A DNA stretch of 8,788 bases from Opitutia bacterium (GCA_021204635.1 JAJPZB010000013.1:1-8788), one strand, 5' to 3'; shown: positions 1-6,360, counted from the first letter of the stretch. The notes: a model not told the origin generated them from the letters alone. Translations and numbers: made by a program.

Positions 1-55
1 TTGGGTTGGTGGTGAGATCTTGGGTTGGTGGTGAGATCTTGGGTTGGTGGTGAGA
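1..55. repeat. 19-bp G-rich tandem repeat, about 2.9 copies
   Basis: The unit TTGGGTTGGTGGTGAGATC occurs at 1-19 and 20-38, and 17 bases of a third copy lie at 39-55, all identical. The array begins at the first base of the window, so it may extend further upstream. Each unit has a GGG and two GG runs spaced by one or two bases, so two-layer G-quadruplexes are conceivable. The reading frames contain TGA and no plausible protein. A related copy lies at 7043-7057, so this is a dispersed intergenic repeat and not a local accident. Function unknown. Confidence 0.9.
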
Positions 56-84
56 GGCGTATTTATTTTTCGCATTGATTGGGA

Positions 85-127
85 CGCTACGACACCCCAC
101 CACAGTAGCTTCACCACCACTGTTGTC
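85..127 (-). repeat. GTGGTGG-type units in opposite orientation
   Basis: Read on the minus strand this stretch contains two short GTGGTGG-bearing segments, the complements of CACCCCACCACAG near 94-106 and CACCACCACTG near 112-122. They resemble the 1-55 repeat core but point the other way. The similarity is short and low in complexity, so a shared origin is only suggested. Confidence 0.35.
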
Positions 128-130
128 GCG

Positions 131-164
131 GAGATTTCTCCCTCTGAGACGGAGGGAGAATCTC
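131..164. repeat. Imperfect inverted repeat downstream of the SNase-like gene
   Basis: The arm GAGATTTCTCCCTC (131-144) pairs with GAGGGAGAATCTC (152-164) around a 7-base loop, with one bulged T. It lies just past the stop codon of the minus-strand SNase-like gene, where a transcript end is expected. The minus strand has no T-tract after the stem, so it does not look like a standard intrinsic terminator. It could be a 3' stabilising hairpin or part of the repeat-rich spacer. Confidence 0.6.
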
Positions 165-178
165 TCTGCATTTATGTA

Positions 179-805
179 TTAATCGGCGTCCGGCGTGTTG
201 CCTGAACCCCACATACCGGTTTGGTTAATGCGGGCACTCCGCTCCATCGCGTCGTATTTTGTCATAAGCTTTGCGGTTTCTTCGGGGAGGTGCCTTCCGT
301 AACCGCGTTTTATCATTTCGCCACCGATGTCGATCTGACGACCATCAACATTAGCTGTGATTTGCACAAGGTAATAGTGAATGTAATCCCCTTTGTAGTA
401 ATACGTGTCTTTTGAGCGCTTTTGTTTTATGGATTTGTCTTTCCACGAGACGCGGACAGTTTTTCCGAGTATCAATTCTTCGAGAGTTTTCTTCGCTTCC
501 GGGGTATCCGGCGCCGCGACGCCGCACAGGATGCATTTCAGCTGTGCGGAGTGGTCGAGTTTATCCACCGTGAACGAATCTCCGCTCGTGACGGCGAGAA
601 CCTTTCCCGAGAAATCCGTCTCTCCAACATACCCTGCTTTCCCTGCATCTACTTTCCCCGGGGTTTTCTTTACTTGGTAATTCTTTGTGTTATAAACCTT
701 TCTCGGTTTTCCTACTACAATCGCGGATGCGTTTCCGCAAAACGCAGCAGTTAGGAGCGAGATTCCGATAATCTTCGCAAGAGTTGATAATTTTGGTCTT
801 TTCAT
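179..805 (-). CDS. Secreted SNase-fold (thermonuclease-like) protein with altered active site
   Basis: A 208-residue protein. Residues 1-28 form a signal peptide: a basic start, a hydrophobic core near 12-22, and an ASA cleavage site. A staphylococcal-nuclease-like domain spans about 66-205. It opens with the GKVLAVTSGDSFTV strand and ends with a GEMIKRGYG segment and an AxxxARxxxxGMW-type end, both usual for the family. Family members hydrolyse nucleic acid phosphodiesters using Arg35, Asp40, Glu43 and Arg87 (S. aureus numbering). Here the matching segment is CILCGVAAPD (91-100), so Arg35 appears to be Ile92, Asp40 Ala97 and Glu43 Asp100. The strand that should carry Arg87 (about 143-155) has no Arg. 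The fold call is firm but nuclease activity is doubtful. ATG start without a visible Shine-Dalgarno. It lies 150 bp downstream of the esterase gene, so it may have its own promoter. Confidence 0.82.
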   Translation of the reverse strand: MKRPKLSTLAKIIGISLLTAAFCGNASAIVVGKPRKVYNTKNYQVKKTPGKVDAGKAGYVGETDFSGKVLAVTSGDSFTVDKLDHSAQLKCILCGVAAPDTPEAKKTLEELILGKTVRVSWKDKSIKQKRSKDTYYYKGDYIHYYLVQITANVDGRQIDIGGEMIKRGYGRHLPEETAKLMTKYDAMERSARINQTGMWGSGNTPDAD

Positions 806-955
806 AGCAGTGTTTAGTTTAGTGTTTTATTTTTTTTGACGCATACGGGAAACCCCGCAAAACGTATTTTTGCAGAACCAAGCCTCCCGAAAACATCAGA
901 CAAAATGTTATTCTCGCCGGAGGTCAAGACATTTCGTGAAGAATTGGAAAAAATT

Positions 956-1825
956 TCAGGAAGAAAATTTGACTTCTTCTGCGAGCCATTTCTTCAACTC
1001 GCTTGTCCATTGCGCTTTATACTTAAAAGTGTCGCGAAATCCCCAACCGTGTTTGCCGGTAGGATAGGTGTGGAGCACAGCGGGGACTTTTTTCGCTTTC
1101 AGCGCACGGTAGTATCCGGTTCCGTTCTCGGGTGAAACAGCGTCGTCGTCGGCAGAAAGTGCGATAAACGCCTGCGGAGACGAGGCGGAAACTTGTTTGT
1201 CAAGCGAAAATTTTTGCTCCAACTTTGCCGAAGGTTTTTCGCCGAGCAGGTTTTTGCGCGAACCGGAGTGCGTGAGACCTTTCTGCATCGAAATCACAGG
1301 GTAGAGCAGAATTTGGAAATCGGGGCGCGTGTCTTTACTCGAAAGGTTTGCGAGAGACGCTGCCAAGTGACCGCCGGCGGACGCGCCCATTATGCCGACG
1401 CGCGCGGGATTTACGCCCCATTCTGCGGCGTGTTTGCGCATTATGCGCATCGCCTGTTTCGCGTCCGAGAGCGGCACTTCGGGGTTGCCGTTCGGCATTC
1501 TGTATTTCAGCACCGCGAACGCGATTCCCTGTTCGTTGAACCACGCCGCCATGTCGTGCCCCTCGTGCTTTGTCGCGACATACGAATATCCGCCGCCCGG
1601 GCACATCACGATTGCCGTGCCGTTCGGCTTGTCGGCGGGATAGACGGTGAGCGTGGGCTTGCTCACGTTTCCGATTCGCCCGTCGCCGAGATCTTTTTCG
1701 GGGCCGGAAAGTTTGTTGGAGTTTGGTGGAACGTTTTGCCAGAGTGGCAACTCCACCGGTTTTTGCGCAAACAGCGTCGTCGCCATGGCAATTAACAAGC
1801 AGGAGAAAATGAAGATTTTTTTCAT
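956..1825 (-). CDS. Secreted alpha/beta-hydrolase, carbohydrate esterase-like
   Basis: A 289-residue protein with an N-terminal signal peptide (MKKIFIFSCL to about Ala20). The alpha/beta-hydrolase fold follows. It has an oxyanion-hole loop CPGGGY (75-80), the nucleophile elbow GASAGG with Ser149, an acidic-residue cluster Asp226-228 that should hold the catalytic Asp, and His259 in GKHGWGF. The whole triad is thus present. The order and the GGGY-x-HEG style match the BD-FAE/acetyl-xylan-esterase-like family often found in polysaccharide degraders, which removes acetyl or feruloyl groups from plant polysaccharides in the periplasm. The exact substrate cannot be read from sequence. No glycoside hydrolase lies nearby. 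ATG start; no clear ribosome binding site. It is 126 bp downstream of infA, with inverted repeats in the gap, so linked transcription is uncertain. Confidence 0.88.
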   Translation of the reverse strand: MKKIFIFSCLLIAMATTLFAQKPVELPLWQNVPPNSNKLSGPEKDLGDGRIGNVSKPTLTVYPADKPNGTAIVMCPGGGYSYVATKHEGHDMAAWFNEQGIAFAVLKYRMPNGNPEVPLSDAKQAMRIMRKHAAEWGVNPARVGIMGASAGGHLAASLANLSSKDTRPDFQILLYPVISMQKGLTHSGSRKNLLGEKPSAKLEQKFSLDKQVSASSPQAFIALSADDDAVSPENGTGYYRALKAKKVPAVLHTYPTGKHGWGFRDTFKYKAQWTSELKKWLAEEVKFSS

Positions 1826-1867
1826 GTCGGGGTGTGTTTTTTACCGCAGGCAGAGTAGTTGAAATCG

Positions 1868-1889
1868 CCGGCGCAGACAACCCCGCCGG
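1868..1889. repeat. GC-rich inverted repeat between infA and the esterase gene
   Basis: CCGGCG (1868-1873) and CGCCGG (1884-1889) are perfect 6-base arms around a 10-base loop, and the 10-base palindrome GAAAATTTTC lies next to them at 1891-1900. On the minus strand the stem is followed by CGATTTC and not by a T-tract. It could be a weak end of the infA transcript or a leader structure for the esterase mRNA. Confidence 0.4.
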
Positions 1890-1951
1890 AGAAAATTTTC
1901 GGCAGGGTGCGAAATTTGCCAGAGCGGCAACGCGCGAATTGCGCGCGGCGT

Positions 1952-2218
1952 TTAGTGGCGGCGCGGCGGAAGCGGAGCGTCCGACTTTGGCGCTGCGCTG
2001 CGGAGGCGATAGACTATGCGCGCCTGCGAAATGTCTTTCGGATCCATTTCCACGCGGACGGAATCGCCCACGAAAATTTTGATGAAGTTTTTCCGGAGCT
2101 TTCCGGAAATGTGACCGAGCACAACGTGCTTGTTCGGGAGCTCAATGCGGAACATCGTGCCGGGGAGCACCGCAATTATTTTGCCTTCGAGTTCAATTAA
2201 ACCGTCGGAATTCGCCAT
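1952..2218 (-). CDS. infA: Translation initiation factor IF-1
   Basis: An 88-residue S1/OB-fold protein that binds the ribosomal A site of the 30S subunit with IF-2 and IF-3 during initiation. The sequence follows the family closely: IELEGKIIAVLPGTMFRIELPN, then HVVLGHISGKLRKNFIKI, then GDSVRVEM and ISQARIVYR. The usual protein is about 72 residues. Here a tail of about 15 residues after YRLR, rich in Ala, Pro and Arg and ending PPRRH, is extra. ATG start, no Shine-Dalgarno. It is 75 bp downstream of the FAD oxidoreductase gene on the same strand, away from the ribosomal-protein operon where infA often sits. It may therefore be one of two infA copies in this genome, which is an inference. Confidence 0.95.
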   Translation of the reverse strand: MANSDGLIELEGKIIAVLPGTMFRIELPNKHVVLGHISGKLRKNFIKIFVGDSVRVEMDPKDISQARIVYRLRSAAPKSDAPLPPRRH

Positions 2219-2293
2219 GCAGATTTATGTATTTAACAGGGAAAGTTCGGCGATAATTGCCATTCCGCGAAAAAACGTCAACTGCGGAAATGT

Positions 2294-3751
2294 TCACGGG
2301 AGCAGGTGGAGATTCGCCATCGAGATGCCCGAGAGCATGGCGCCCGTGATTCCGTGGAAGCCTTGGTCGGTGCCGCAGATGAACAAATTTTTCACGGGAA
2401 GCGTGCCCGTGCGTATTTTCTCCGGCGAGCCGTATATTGCGCCTCCGAGCTTGCCGGTGAAGCGCTCGATTGTGGCGGGGGTGAACATGTCTGTCGCGAC
2501 AATCGCGCTGCGGAGTTTGTTGTCGCTCACCGGCGGCAAATGCGACAGCGCCGTGTCAAGCATTTTTTTATACGCGAGCGACTTCGCGCGGGCGTATTCC
2601 TCATTGTTGCCGCGCGCCGCTTTCCAAAGCGCGTGATTCGCGAGGCAGGTTACTCGCAGGCAACCTTCCTGCGGCGCGAGTTCGCGTTGACGCCAGCGAT
2701 AGTTGTTGGGAATGCAAATCGCGCCCGAGCGCGGGTCGATCAATCCCGCCGGCTCTGCGTAGTTGAAGCGCTCTGCGTCGTTGAAAAAAACGATCGTCTG
2801 CCCCCAGCCGAAATCTGTCGCGGGCTCCGCCGCAAACTGCGTTATCGTCTCGCAAAACGTGATTCGCCCGACATTCTCCGCGCCATAGTCGCAGGCGACA
2901 TTCTCGCAAAGCCGCATGGTTTCGACCAAGCCAGCCGACGAAATGATTTTGTCCGCAACAATGCGCGCGCCGTTGTCAAGCTCCACGCCCGTCGCAGTTC
3001 TGTTTGTCGTGAGAATTTTTTTTACGCCGCAGTTCAGTCGCAAAACCGCGCCTGCCTCTTGCAATTTTTTTCGCAGCAGATTTGCGATTTGCCTCACGCC
3101 GGCATGCGGTCTCGCGAGACCTTCGCGGAAAATGCTGCGCCACATTATCGCGAAGAGCGGGAGCGACATGTCGCGCTGTCGCGAGCTTCCGTAGAACGAA
3201 AGCGGGATGAAAAGCGTGTCGATGAGCAGCGGGTCGGAGATGAATTTTGCGACGTGCTCGCGCGCGGAAACATCGGCGGAATCGAGAGCGGTTTCGTTGA
3301 AGCCGCGCAAAAATTCGTCCAACTTTCTGAAGCCGTCGATTTGTTGCGGAAATGCTTTTTCGATCTCGCTTTCCAAGAGCTCGAAATCGTTGTCGAAGCG
3401 GATTTTGTTTCCGAATGCGTGAATCTCGGAGCAGATTTGCGGGCACAAATCCAACTCCTCGCGGCGAATGCGCAGTTGCCGCAAAATCTTCGAGAGCGGC
3501 GAATTTTTCGTGCCCTCGGGAACGAAATTCGTCATCGCGTGGAGCCCGACGTCATACTTTCTTTTGTTCTTGACATAGAACCCGTTCAGCCCGCCGATCG
3601 CGTAGTGGCGCTCGATGACGAGCGTCTTTTTCCCGAAATATGCGAGCCGGATTCCCGCTGCGAGCCCGCTCATGCCCGCGCCGATCACGACGACGTCGAA
3701 GTGCTCGCCGTCGAGTTTGTCTGCCTTTGTCGCGCGCGTGTTGTCGTTCAT
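2294..3751 (-). CDS. CrtI / carotenoid-isomerase-like FAD-dependent oxidoreductase
   Basis: A 485-residue flavoprotein. After 17 polar residues comes a Rossmann beta-alpha-beta unit, FDVVVIGAGMSG, with Gly24, Gly26 and Gly29, ending at the ribose-binding Glu47 in LVIER. The motif AIGGLNGFYVKNKRKYDVGLH follows as in phytoene-desaturase and CrtISO relatives, and a C-terminal FAD motif NLFICGTDQGFHGITGAMLSG lies at about 455-475. Length fits the family (450-520). Family members desaturate or isomerise carotenoids or reduce retinol-like polyenes. No crtB, crtE or other carotenoid gene is in the window, so the substrate is open. The gene begins 18 bp after the DagK stop codon, so the two are very probably co-transcribed. 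This hints at a membrane-lipid or isoprenoid setting but does not prove it. ATG start without Shine-Dalgarno. Confidence 0.85.
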   Translation of the reverse strand: MNDNTRATKADKLDGEHFDVVVIGAGMSGLAAGIRLAYFGKKTLVIERHYAIGGLNGFYVKNKRKYDVGLHAMTNFVPEGTKNSPLSKILRQLRIRREELDLCPQICSEIHAFGNKIRFDNDFELLESEIEKAFPQQIDGFRKLDEFLRGFNETALDSADVSAREHVAKFISDPLLIDTLFIPLSFYGSSRQRDMSLPLFAIMWRSIFREGLARPHAGVRQIANLLRKKLQEAGAVLRLNCGVKKILTTNRTATGVELDNGARIVADKIISSAGLVETMRLCENVACDYGAENVGRITFCETITQFAAEPATDFGWGQTIVFFNDAERFNYAEPAGLIDPRSGAICIPNNYRWRQRELAPQEGCLRVTCLANHALWKAARGNNEEYARAKSLAYKKMLDTALSHLPPVSDNKLRSAIVATDMFTPATIERFTGKLGGAIYGSPEKIRTGTLPVKNLFICGTDQGFHGITGAMLSGISMANLHLLP

Positions 3752-3769
3752 GTCGTCGGCGAAAGAAAT

Positions 3770-4291
3770 TTATTTGCCGGCGGAGAAAAGCCCGCAAACG
3801 GCTTGCGCCCAGCCGTTGAAATCTCCGGCGGAAATGCATTTTGCCAAGACCGCGATCCAGACGACGGCGCCGATGACCATCGCGCAGAAAACCGCCGCCG
3901 AGCCGAGGTCCTTCGCGCGCTTCGCGAGTTCGCGATATTCGAGCGAGATGTCGTCAACCACAGCCTCGATGGCGGAGTTCAGCATTTCAAATCCGAGAAT
4001 CAGCGGCATTGGCACGAAGAGCATCGCCTTGGAAAACGCGTCGATCGGGAGCGCGATGACGACGATCGTGAGAACGCAAAACGCGAAAATTTCCTGCCGG
4101 CACGCGTGCTCGTATTTGAACGCGGCCTTGAATCCTGCGCAGGTGTACAGAAATGCGTTGACGAGGCGCCTCAGCCCGCCCTTGGATTTTTTTGTCTCGG
4201 CGAAGTTCGCGGCGTTTTCGCTTGTCGCAGTCTCGTTTTTTCCCGCGAAAGGTTTGTTCGCCGTGTCGCCTGCGCGTTTCTTGTTTTGCAT
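3770..4291 (-). CDS. dgkA: Diacylglycerol kinase / undecaprenol kinase (DagK family)
   Basis: An inner-membrane kinase that phosphorylates diacylglycerol or undecaprenol with ATP. The 173-residue reading starts at ATG 4291. The longer frame starts with GTG at 4318, inside the prepilin terminator hairpin, and is rejected. Counted from this ATG, the residues matching E. coli DgkA Glu28, Glu69, Asn72, Glu76, Lys94 and Asp95 are Glu61, Glu102, Asn105, Glu109, Lys127 and Asp128, all at a constant offset of 33, so the active site is complete. There are three hydrophobic helices. The first 35 or so residues (MQNKKRAGDTANKPF onward) form a polar, Lys/Ala-rich extension not found in the short E. coli enzyme. 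Which lipid it uses cannot be told. First gene of a probable pair with the FAD oxidoreductase. Confidence 0.9.
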   Translation of the reverse strand: MQNKKRAGDTANKPFAGKNETATSENAANFAETKKSKGGLRRLVNAFLYTCAGFKAAFKYEHACRQEIFAFCVLTIVVIALPIDAFSKAMLFVPMPLILGFEMLNSAIEAVVDDISLEYRELAKRAKDLGSAAVFCAMVIGAVVWIAVLAKCISAGDFNGWAQAVCGLFSAGK

Positions 4292-4303
4292 TTTTTTAGC
4301 TAT

Positions 4304-4335
4304 AAAAAAGCCCCGCACGATGGGGAACGGGGCTT
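4304..4335 (-). terminator. Intrinsic terminator of the prepilin gene
   Basis: On the minus strand AAGCCCCG (4335-4328) pairs with CGGGGCTT (4315-4308) across a 12-base loop and runs straight into a T-tract (complement of 4309-4304). It lies 27 bp past the prepilin stop codon. It separates the prepilin transcript from dgkA, so dgkA needs its own start signal or readthrough. It also rules out the GTG at 4316-4318 as a start codon. Confidence 0.88.
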
Positions 4336-4361
4336 GGAAAAATTTGTCGGTTTTTGGAGCT

Positions 4362-4793
4362 TTATTCCTCGACCGGATTTTCCTCCGTCTTCGTCAAGAA
4401 TCCCTTGTCGTTGAATGTGTAAATCCCGCCGCGCGGGTGTTTGAGTTGGAACGAATCGGGAGAATCGCGCTTGATCGTCAGCTCTTCCGGAATCGTGTAG
4501 CCTTCCGAAATTCTGTTGCCGTTGAGCATTTGAAATTCTTCCGGCGCGGAAATTTTTCCGGTCTTCGCGTTGTATTTTAGCGTCACCTCGGTCGCGAAAG
4601 TTTCCGCGAAATAGGCCTGCGCCGCCGTACCGAGGCGCGTGCCGTCGTCTTGCATTACCGCCTGCGCGCGCGTCGCCATATATTGGTTTGCGGCGGGAAT
4701 GGCGATTGCGCAGAGAATGCCGAGCAGGGCGACGACAATTGCGATTTCTATCAGGGTGAATGCTTTCTTTACCGGCGTGGGTGCGTGAGACAT
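4362..4793 (-). CDS. Type IV prepilin / pseudopilin-like protein
   Basis: A 143-residue protein starting at ATG 4793. The frame is open to a TTG at 4871, but only the 4793 start gives a class III prepilin leader: MSHAPTPVKKA, then FTLIEIAIVVALLGILCAIA. Cleavage by the prepilin peptidase is expected after Ala11, leaving Phe as residue 1 and the conserved Glu5. The hydrophobic N-terminal helix is followed by a soluble part with an amphipathic region (about 35-60) and a short beta-rich C-terminus (GGIYTFNDKGFL). Two usual disulfide cysteines are absent, since the only Cys lies in the helix. It could be a pilus subunit or a type II secretion-like pseudopilin. No assembly ATPase, platform protein or peptidase gene is nearby, so it is an orphan here. 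It has its own promoter-like region and terminator, hence is probably monocistronic. Confidence 0.87.
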   Translation of the reverse strand: MSHAPTPVKKAFTLIEIAIVVALLGILCAIAIPAANQYMATRAQAVMQDDGTRLGTAAQAYFAETFATEVTLKYNAKTGKISAPEEFQMLNGNRISEGYTIPEELTIKRDSPDSFQLKHPRGGIYTFNDKGFLTKTEENPVEE

Positions 4794-4870
4794 AAGGGGG
4801 CTTTTAGTGTGATTGGTGCAGTGAGAGCGCATCTCGGGAAAGGAACTATTCCGCGAATTAGCGTGCGACA

Positions 4871-4899
4871 ATAGTTTAATAATCCGCTCCCGCTGTCAA
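4871..4899 (-). promoter_or_regulatory. Candidate promoter of the prepilin gene
   Basis: On the minus strand a perfect TTGACA -35 hexamer (4899-4894) is followed by AT-rich sequence. The candidate -10 boxes are TAAACT (4878-4873, spacer 15) or AACTAT (4876-4871, spacer 17), both only partial matches. The start codon is about 75 bp downstream. The -35 is convincing and the -10 is not, and sigma-70 rules may not apply in full in this organism. Confidence 0.45.
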
Positions 4900-4912
4900 T
4901 ATTTCAATTGAC
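4895..4912. promoter_or_regulatory. Inverted repeat GTCAAT-N6-ATTGAC between divergent genes
   Basis: A perfect 6-base inverted repeat with a 6-base spacer in the 199-bp region between the prepilin gene and hisD. Its arms contain TTGAC on both strands, that is back-to-back -35-like elements. It could bind a dimeric regulator acting on one or both genes, or reflect two facing promoters. The plus-strand copy lacks a good -10 at the right distance. Another weak plus-strand pair is TTGAAA with TAAAAG close to hisD, ending at about 4983. Confidence 0.4.
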
Positions 4913-4992
4913 TTTCCTTCGCCGAGCCAAAGCGGATTTCTGCGGGAACGCTCCTTGAAAACCGCCGGCGTTTCCGCTAAAAGAGAGAAAGT

Positions 4993-6300
4993 ATGCTGAC
5001 ACTACACACGAAGGACGGCAATTGCTTCGAGGCTTTGCGCGAGTTCAGCCGACCCGCCGCAGCGAGCGGAAACGTTTCTGAGACCGTCGCAGAAATAATA
5101 AGCGACGTTCAGCGCCGAGGCGACGAAGCCATACTTTATTACACGGCAAAATTCGACCACGCGAAACTCATCAGGAAACAACTGCGCGTCTCGCAAGAAA
5201 CCATCGACTCTGCGCTCGCGACCGTCGAGGCGGAAAAACTCTCGGCGATGAAAGCCTCCGCCGAGGCAATCTCGGATTTTCACAAGCGTACGCTTCCGAA
5301 AAGTTGGAAAAAAAGAAATCCGCACGGCGCCACCGTCGGCGAACTCTTTTACCCGATTCGCCGCGTCGGGCTCTACATTCCGGGCGGGCAGACGCCGCTT
5401 TGCTCCACGGTGCTGATGACCGCGCTGCCGGCAAAATTGGCAGGCGTGCCCGAACTCGCGCTTTGCACGCCGCCGCGCCCCGACGGCTCGATCGCGCCGG
5501 AAATTCTCGCCGCCGCAAAGCTTTGCGGGATCACGGAAATCTACCGAGTGGGCGGCGTGCAGGCGATCGCGGCTCTCGCGGCGGGCACGGAGACAATTCC
5601 CGCCGTCGATAAAATCGCGGGGCCGGGCAACGCATTTGTCGTCGAGGCAAAGCGGCAGTTGTTCGGGAAAGTCGGGATCGATCTCTTGCCGGGCCCGAGC
5701 GAGGTCATGGTCGTCGCCGATTCCAAGTCAAATCCGGAGTGGGTTGCCGCCGACATTATCACGCAGGCGGAACACGGTTCGGGGAAGGAAAAAGTCTATT
5801 TGCTCGCGCTCGACGAACGCATTTCAGACGCCGTCGAAATCGCGATTTCGTCGCTGCTCGCGCGCTATCAGCGGGGCACGAGATTGCGCGAAATCATGGC
5901 GGCGGGTTTTTGCCGGATCATCGCGGATTCCGTCGATGTCGCCGTCGATGTCGCCAATTTCATCGCGCCAGAGCACTTGGAAATTCAAACCTCGGCGAAG
6001 ACCGCGAAAATTTTGTCTTCCCGCATAACCACGGCGGGCGCAATGCTCGTCGGTGCATATTCTCCCGCCGCACTTGGCGACTTCGCCGCAGGACCCTCGC
6101 ACACGCTGCCGACGTCGCGCACCGGCAGATTTTTCAGCGGGTTGCAAGTCTCCGATTTCATGCGGCGCACGAGCTATGTGCGCTACGACGAAGAATCGCT
6201 GAGCCGCGCGCGCCCGATTGTCACCGCATTTTCAAAAATGGAACAGCTTGAAGTCCACGGCCATTCGGTAGATATTCGTTTCGAGAAAAAGAATAAGTAA
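4993..6300 (+). CDS. hisD: Histidinol dehydrogenase
   Basis: A 435-residue cytoplasmic enzyme that oxidises L-histidinol to L-histidine in two NAD-dependent steps, the end of histidine synthesis. The signature stretch is complete: PGGQTPLCSTVLMTALPAKLAGV (130-152), the GGVQAIAALAAGTE block, IAGPGN, and LLPGPSEVMVVAD. Zinc ligands fit Gln258 and His261 in TQAEHGSG, Asp363 in LGDFAAG, and His422 near the C-terminus. The catalytic pair is Glu327-His328 in APEHLE. Length equals the family norm (about 430). The ATG start has a purine-rich leader (AGAGAGAAAG) just upstream, so the start is secure. No other his gene adjoins it, so histidine genes seem scattered in this genome. GC is high: line 5461-5520 has 43 G/C of 60 by hand count. 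Confidence 0.97.
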   Translation: MLTLHTKDGNCFEALREFSRPAAASGNVSETVAEIISDVQRRGDEAILYYTAKFDHAKLIRKQLRVSQETIDSALATVEAEKLSAMKASAEAISDFHKRTLPKSWKKRNPHGATVGELFYPIRRVGLYIPGGQTPLCSTVLMTALPAKLAGVPELALCTPPRPDGSIAPEILAAAKLCGITEIYRVGGVQAIAALAAGTETIPAVDKIAGPGNAFVVEAKRQLFGKVGIDLLPGPSEVMVVADSKSNPEWVAADIITQAEHGSGKEKVYLLALDERISDAVEIAISSLLARYQRGTRLREIMAAGFCRIIADSVDVAVDVANFIAPEHLEIQTSAKTAKILSSRITTAGAMLVGAYSPAALGDFAAGPSHTLPTSRTGRFFSGLQVSDFMRRTSYVRYDEESLSRARPIVTAFSKMEQLEVHGHSVDIRFEKKNK

Positions 6301-6341
6301 AATCTTTCGAACCGTCTTTGCGCGGCGGCGGTTCGAAGATT
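6301..6341 (+). terminator. Hairpin directly after hisD, terminator or processing structure
   Basis: AATCTTTCGAACCG (6301-6314) pairs with CGGTTCGAAGATT (6329-6341), 13 base pairs with one bulged T and a 14-base GC-rich loop. It begins immediately after the hisD TAA. No clear T-tract follows, so termination would be partial at best. It may allow some readthrough into rubrerythrin. Its loop holds the TTG at 6318 that opens the longer rubrerythrin frame. Confidence 0.5.
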
Positions 6342-6360
6342 TCAAAAATCAACGCTGCGC

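Noticed and set aside
1..130. CRISPR array
   Set aside because: The repeats are 19-bp head-to-tail units with no spacers and no cas genes nearby.
836..1135. Possible 99-residue plus-strand gene
   Set aside because: Most of it is antisense to the esterase 3' end, it has no ribosome binding site, and no family is recognised.
4292..4318. Upstream extension of dgkA to GTG 4318
   Set aside because: The GTG lies in the loop of the prepilin gene's intrinsic terminator, and ATG 4291 gives a protein with the complete domain.
2306..4414. 702-residue plus-strand open frame opposite the oxidoreductase and kinase genes
   Set aside because: It is antisense to two well-supported genes, is rich in Arg, Glu and Ala in the way GC-rich antisense frames are, shows no family motif and crosses a terminator.
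3615..4580. 321-residue plus-strand open frame
   Set aside because: Antisense to the oxidoreductase, dgkA and prepilin genes, with no recognisable domain.
4794..4871. Upstream extension of the prepilin frame to TTG 4871
   Set aside because: It would put 26 polar residues before the class III leader, and the TTG lies inside the likely promoter. ATG 4793 gives a standard leader.
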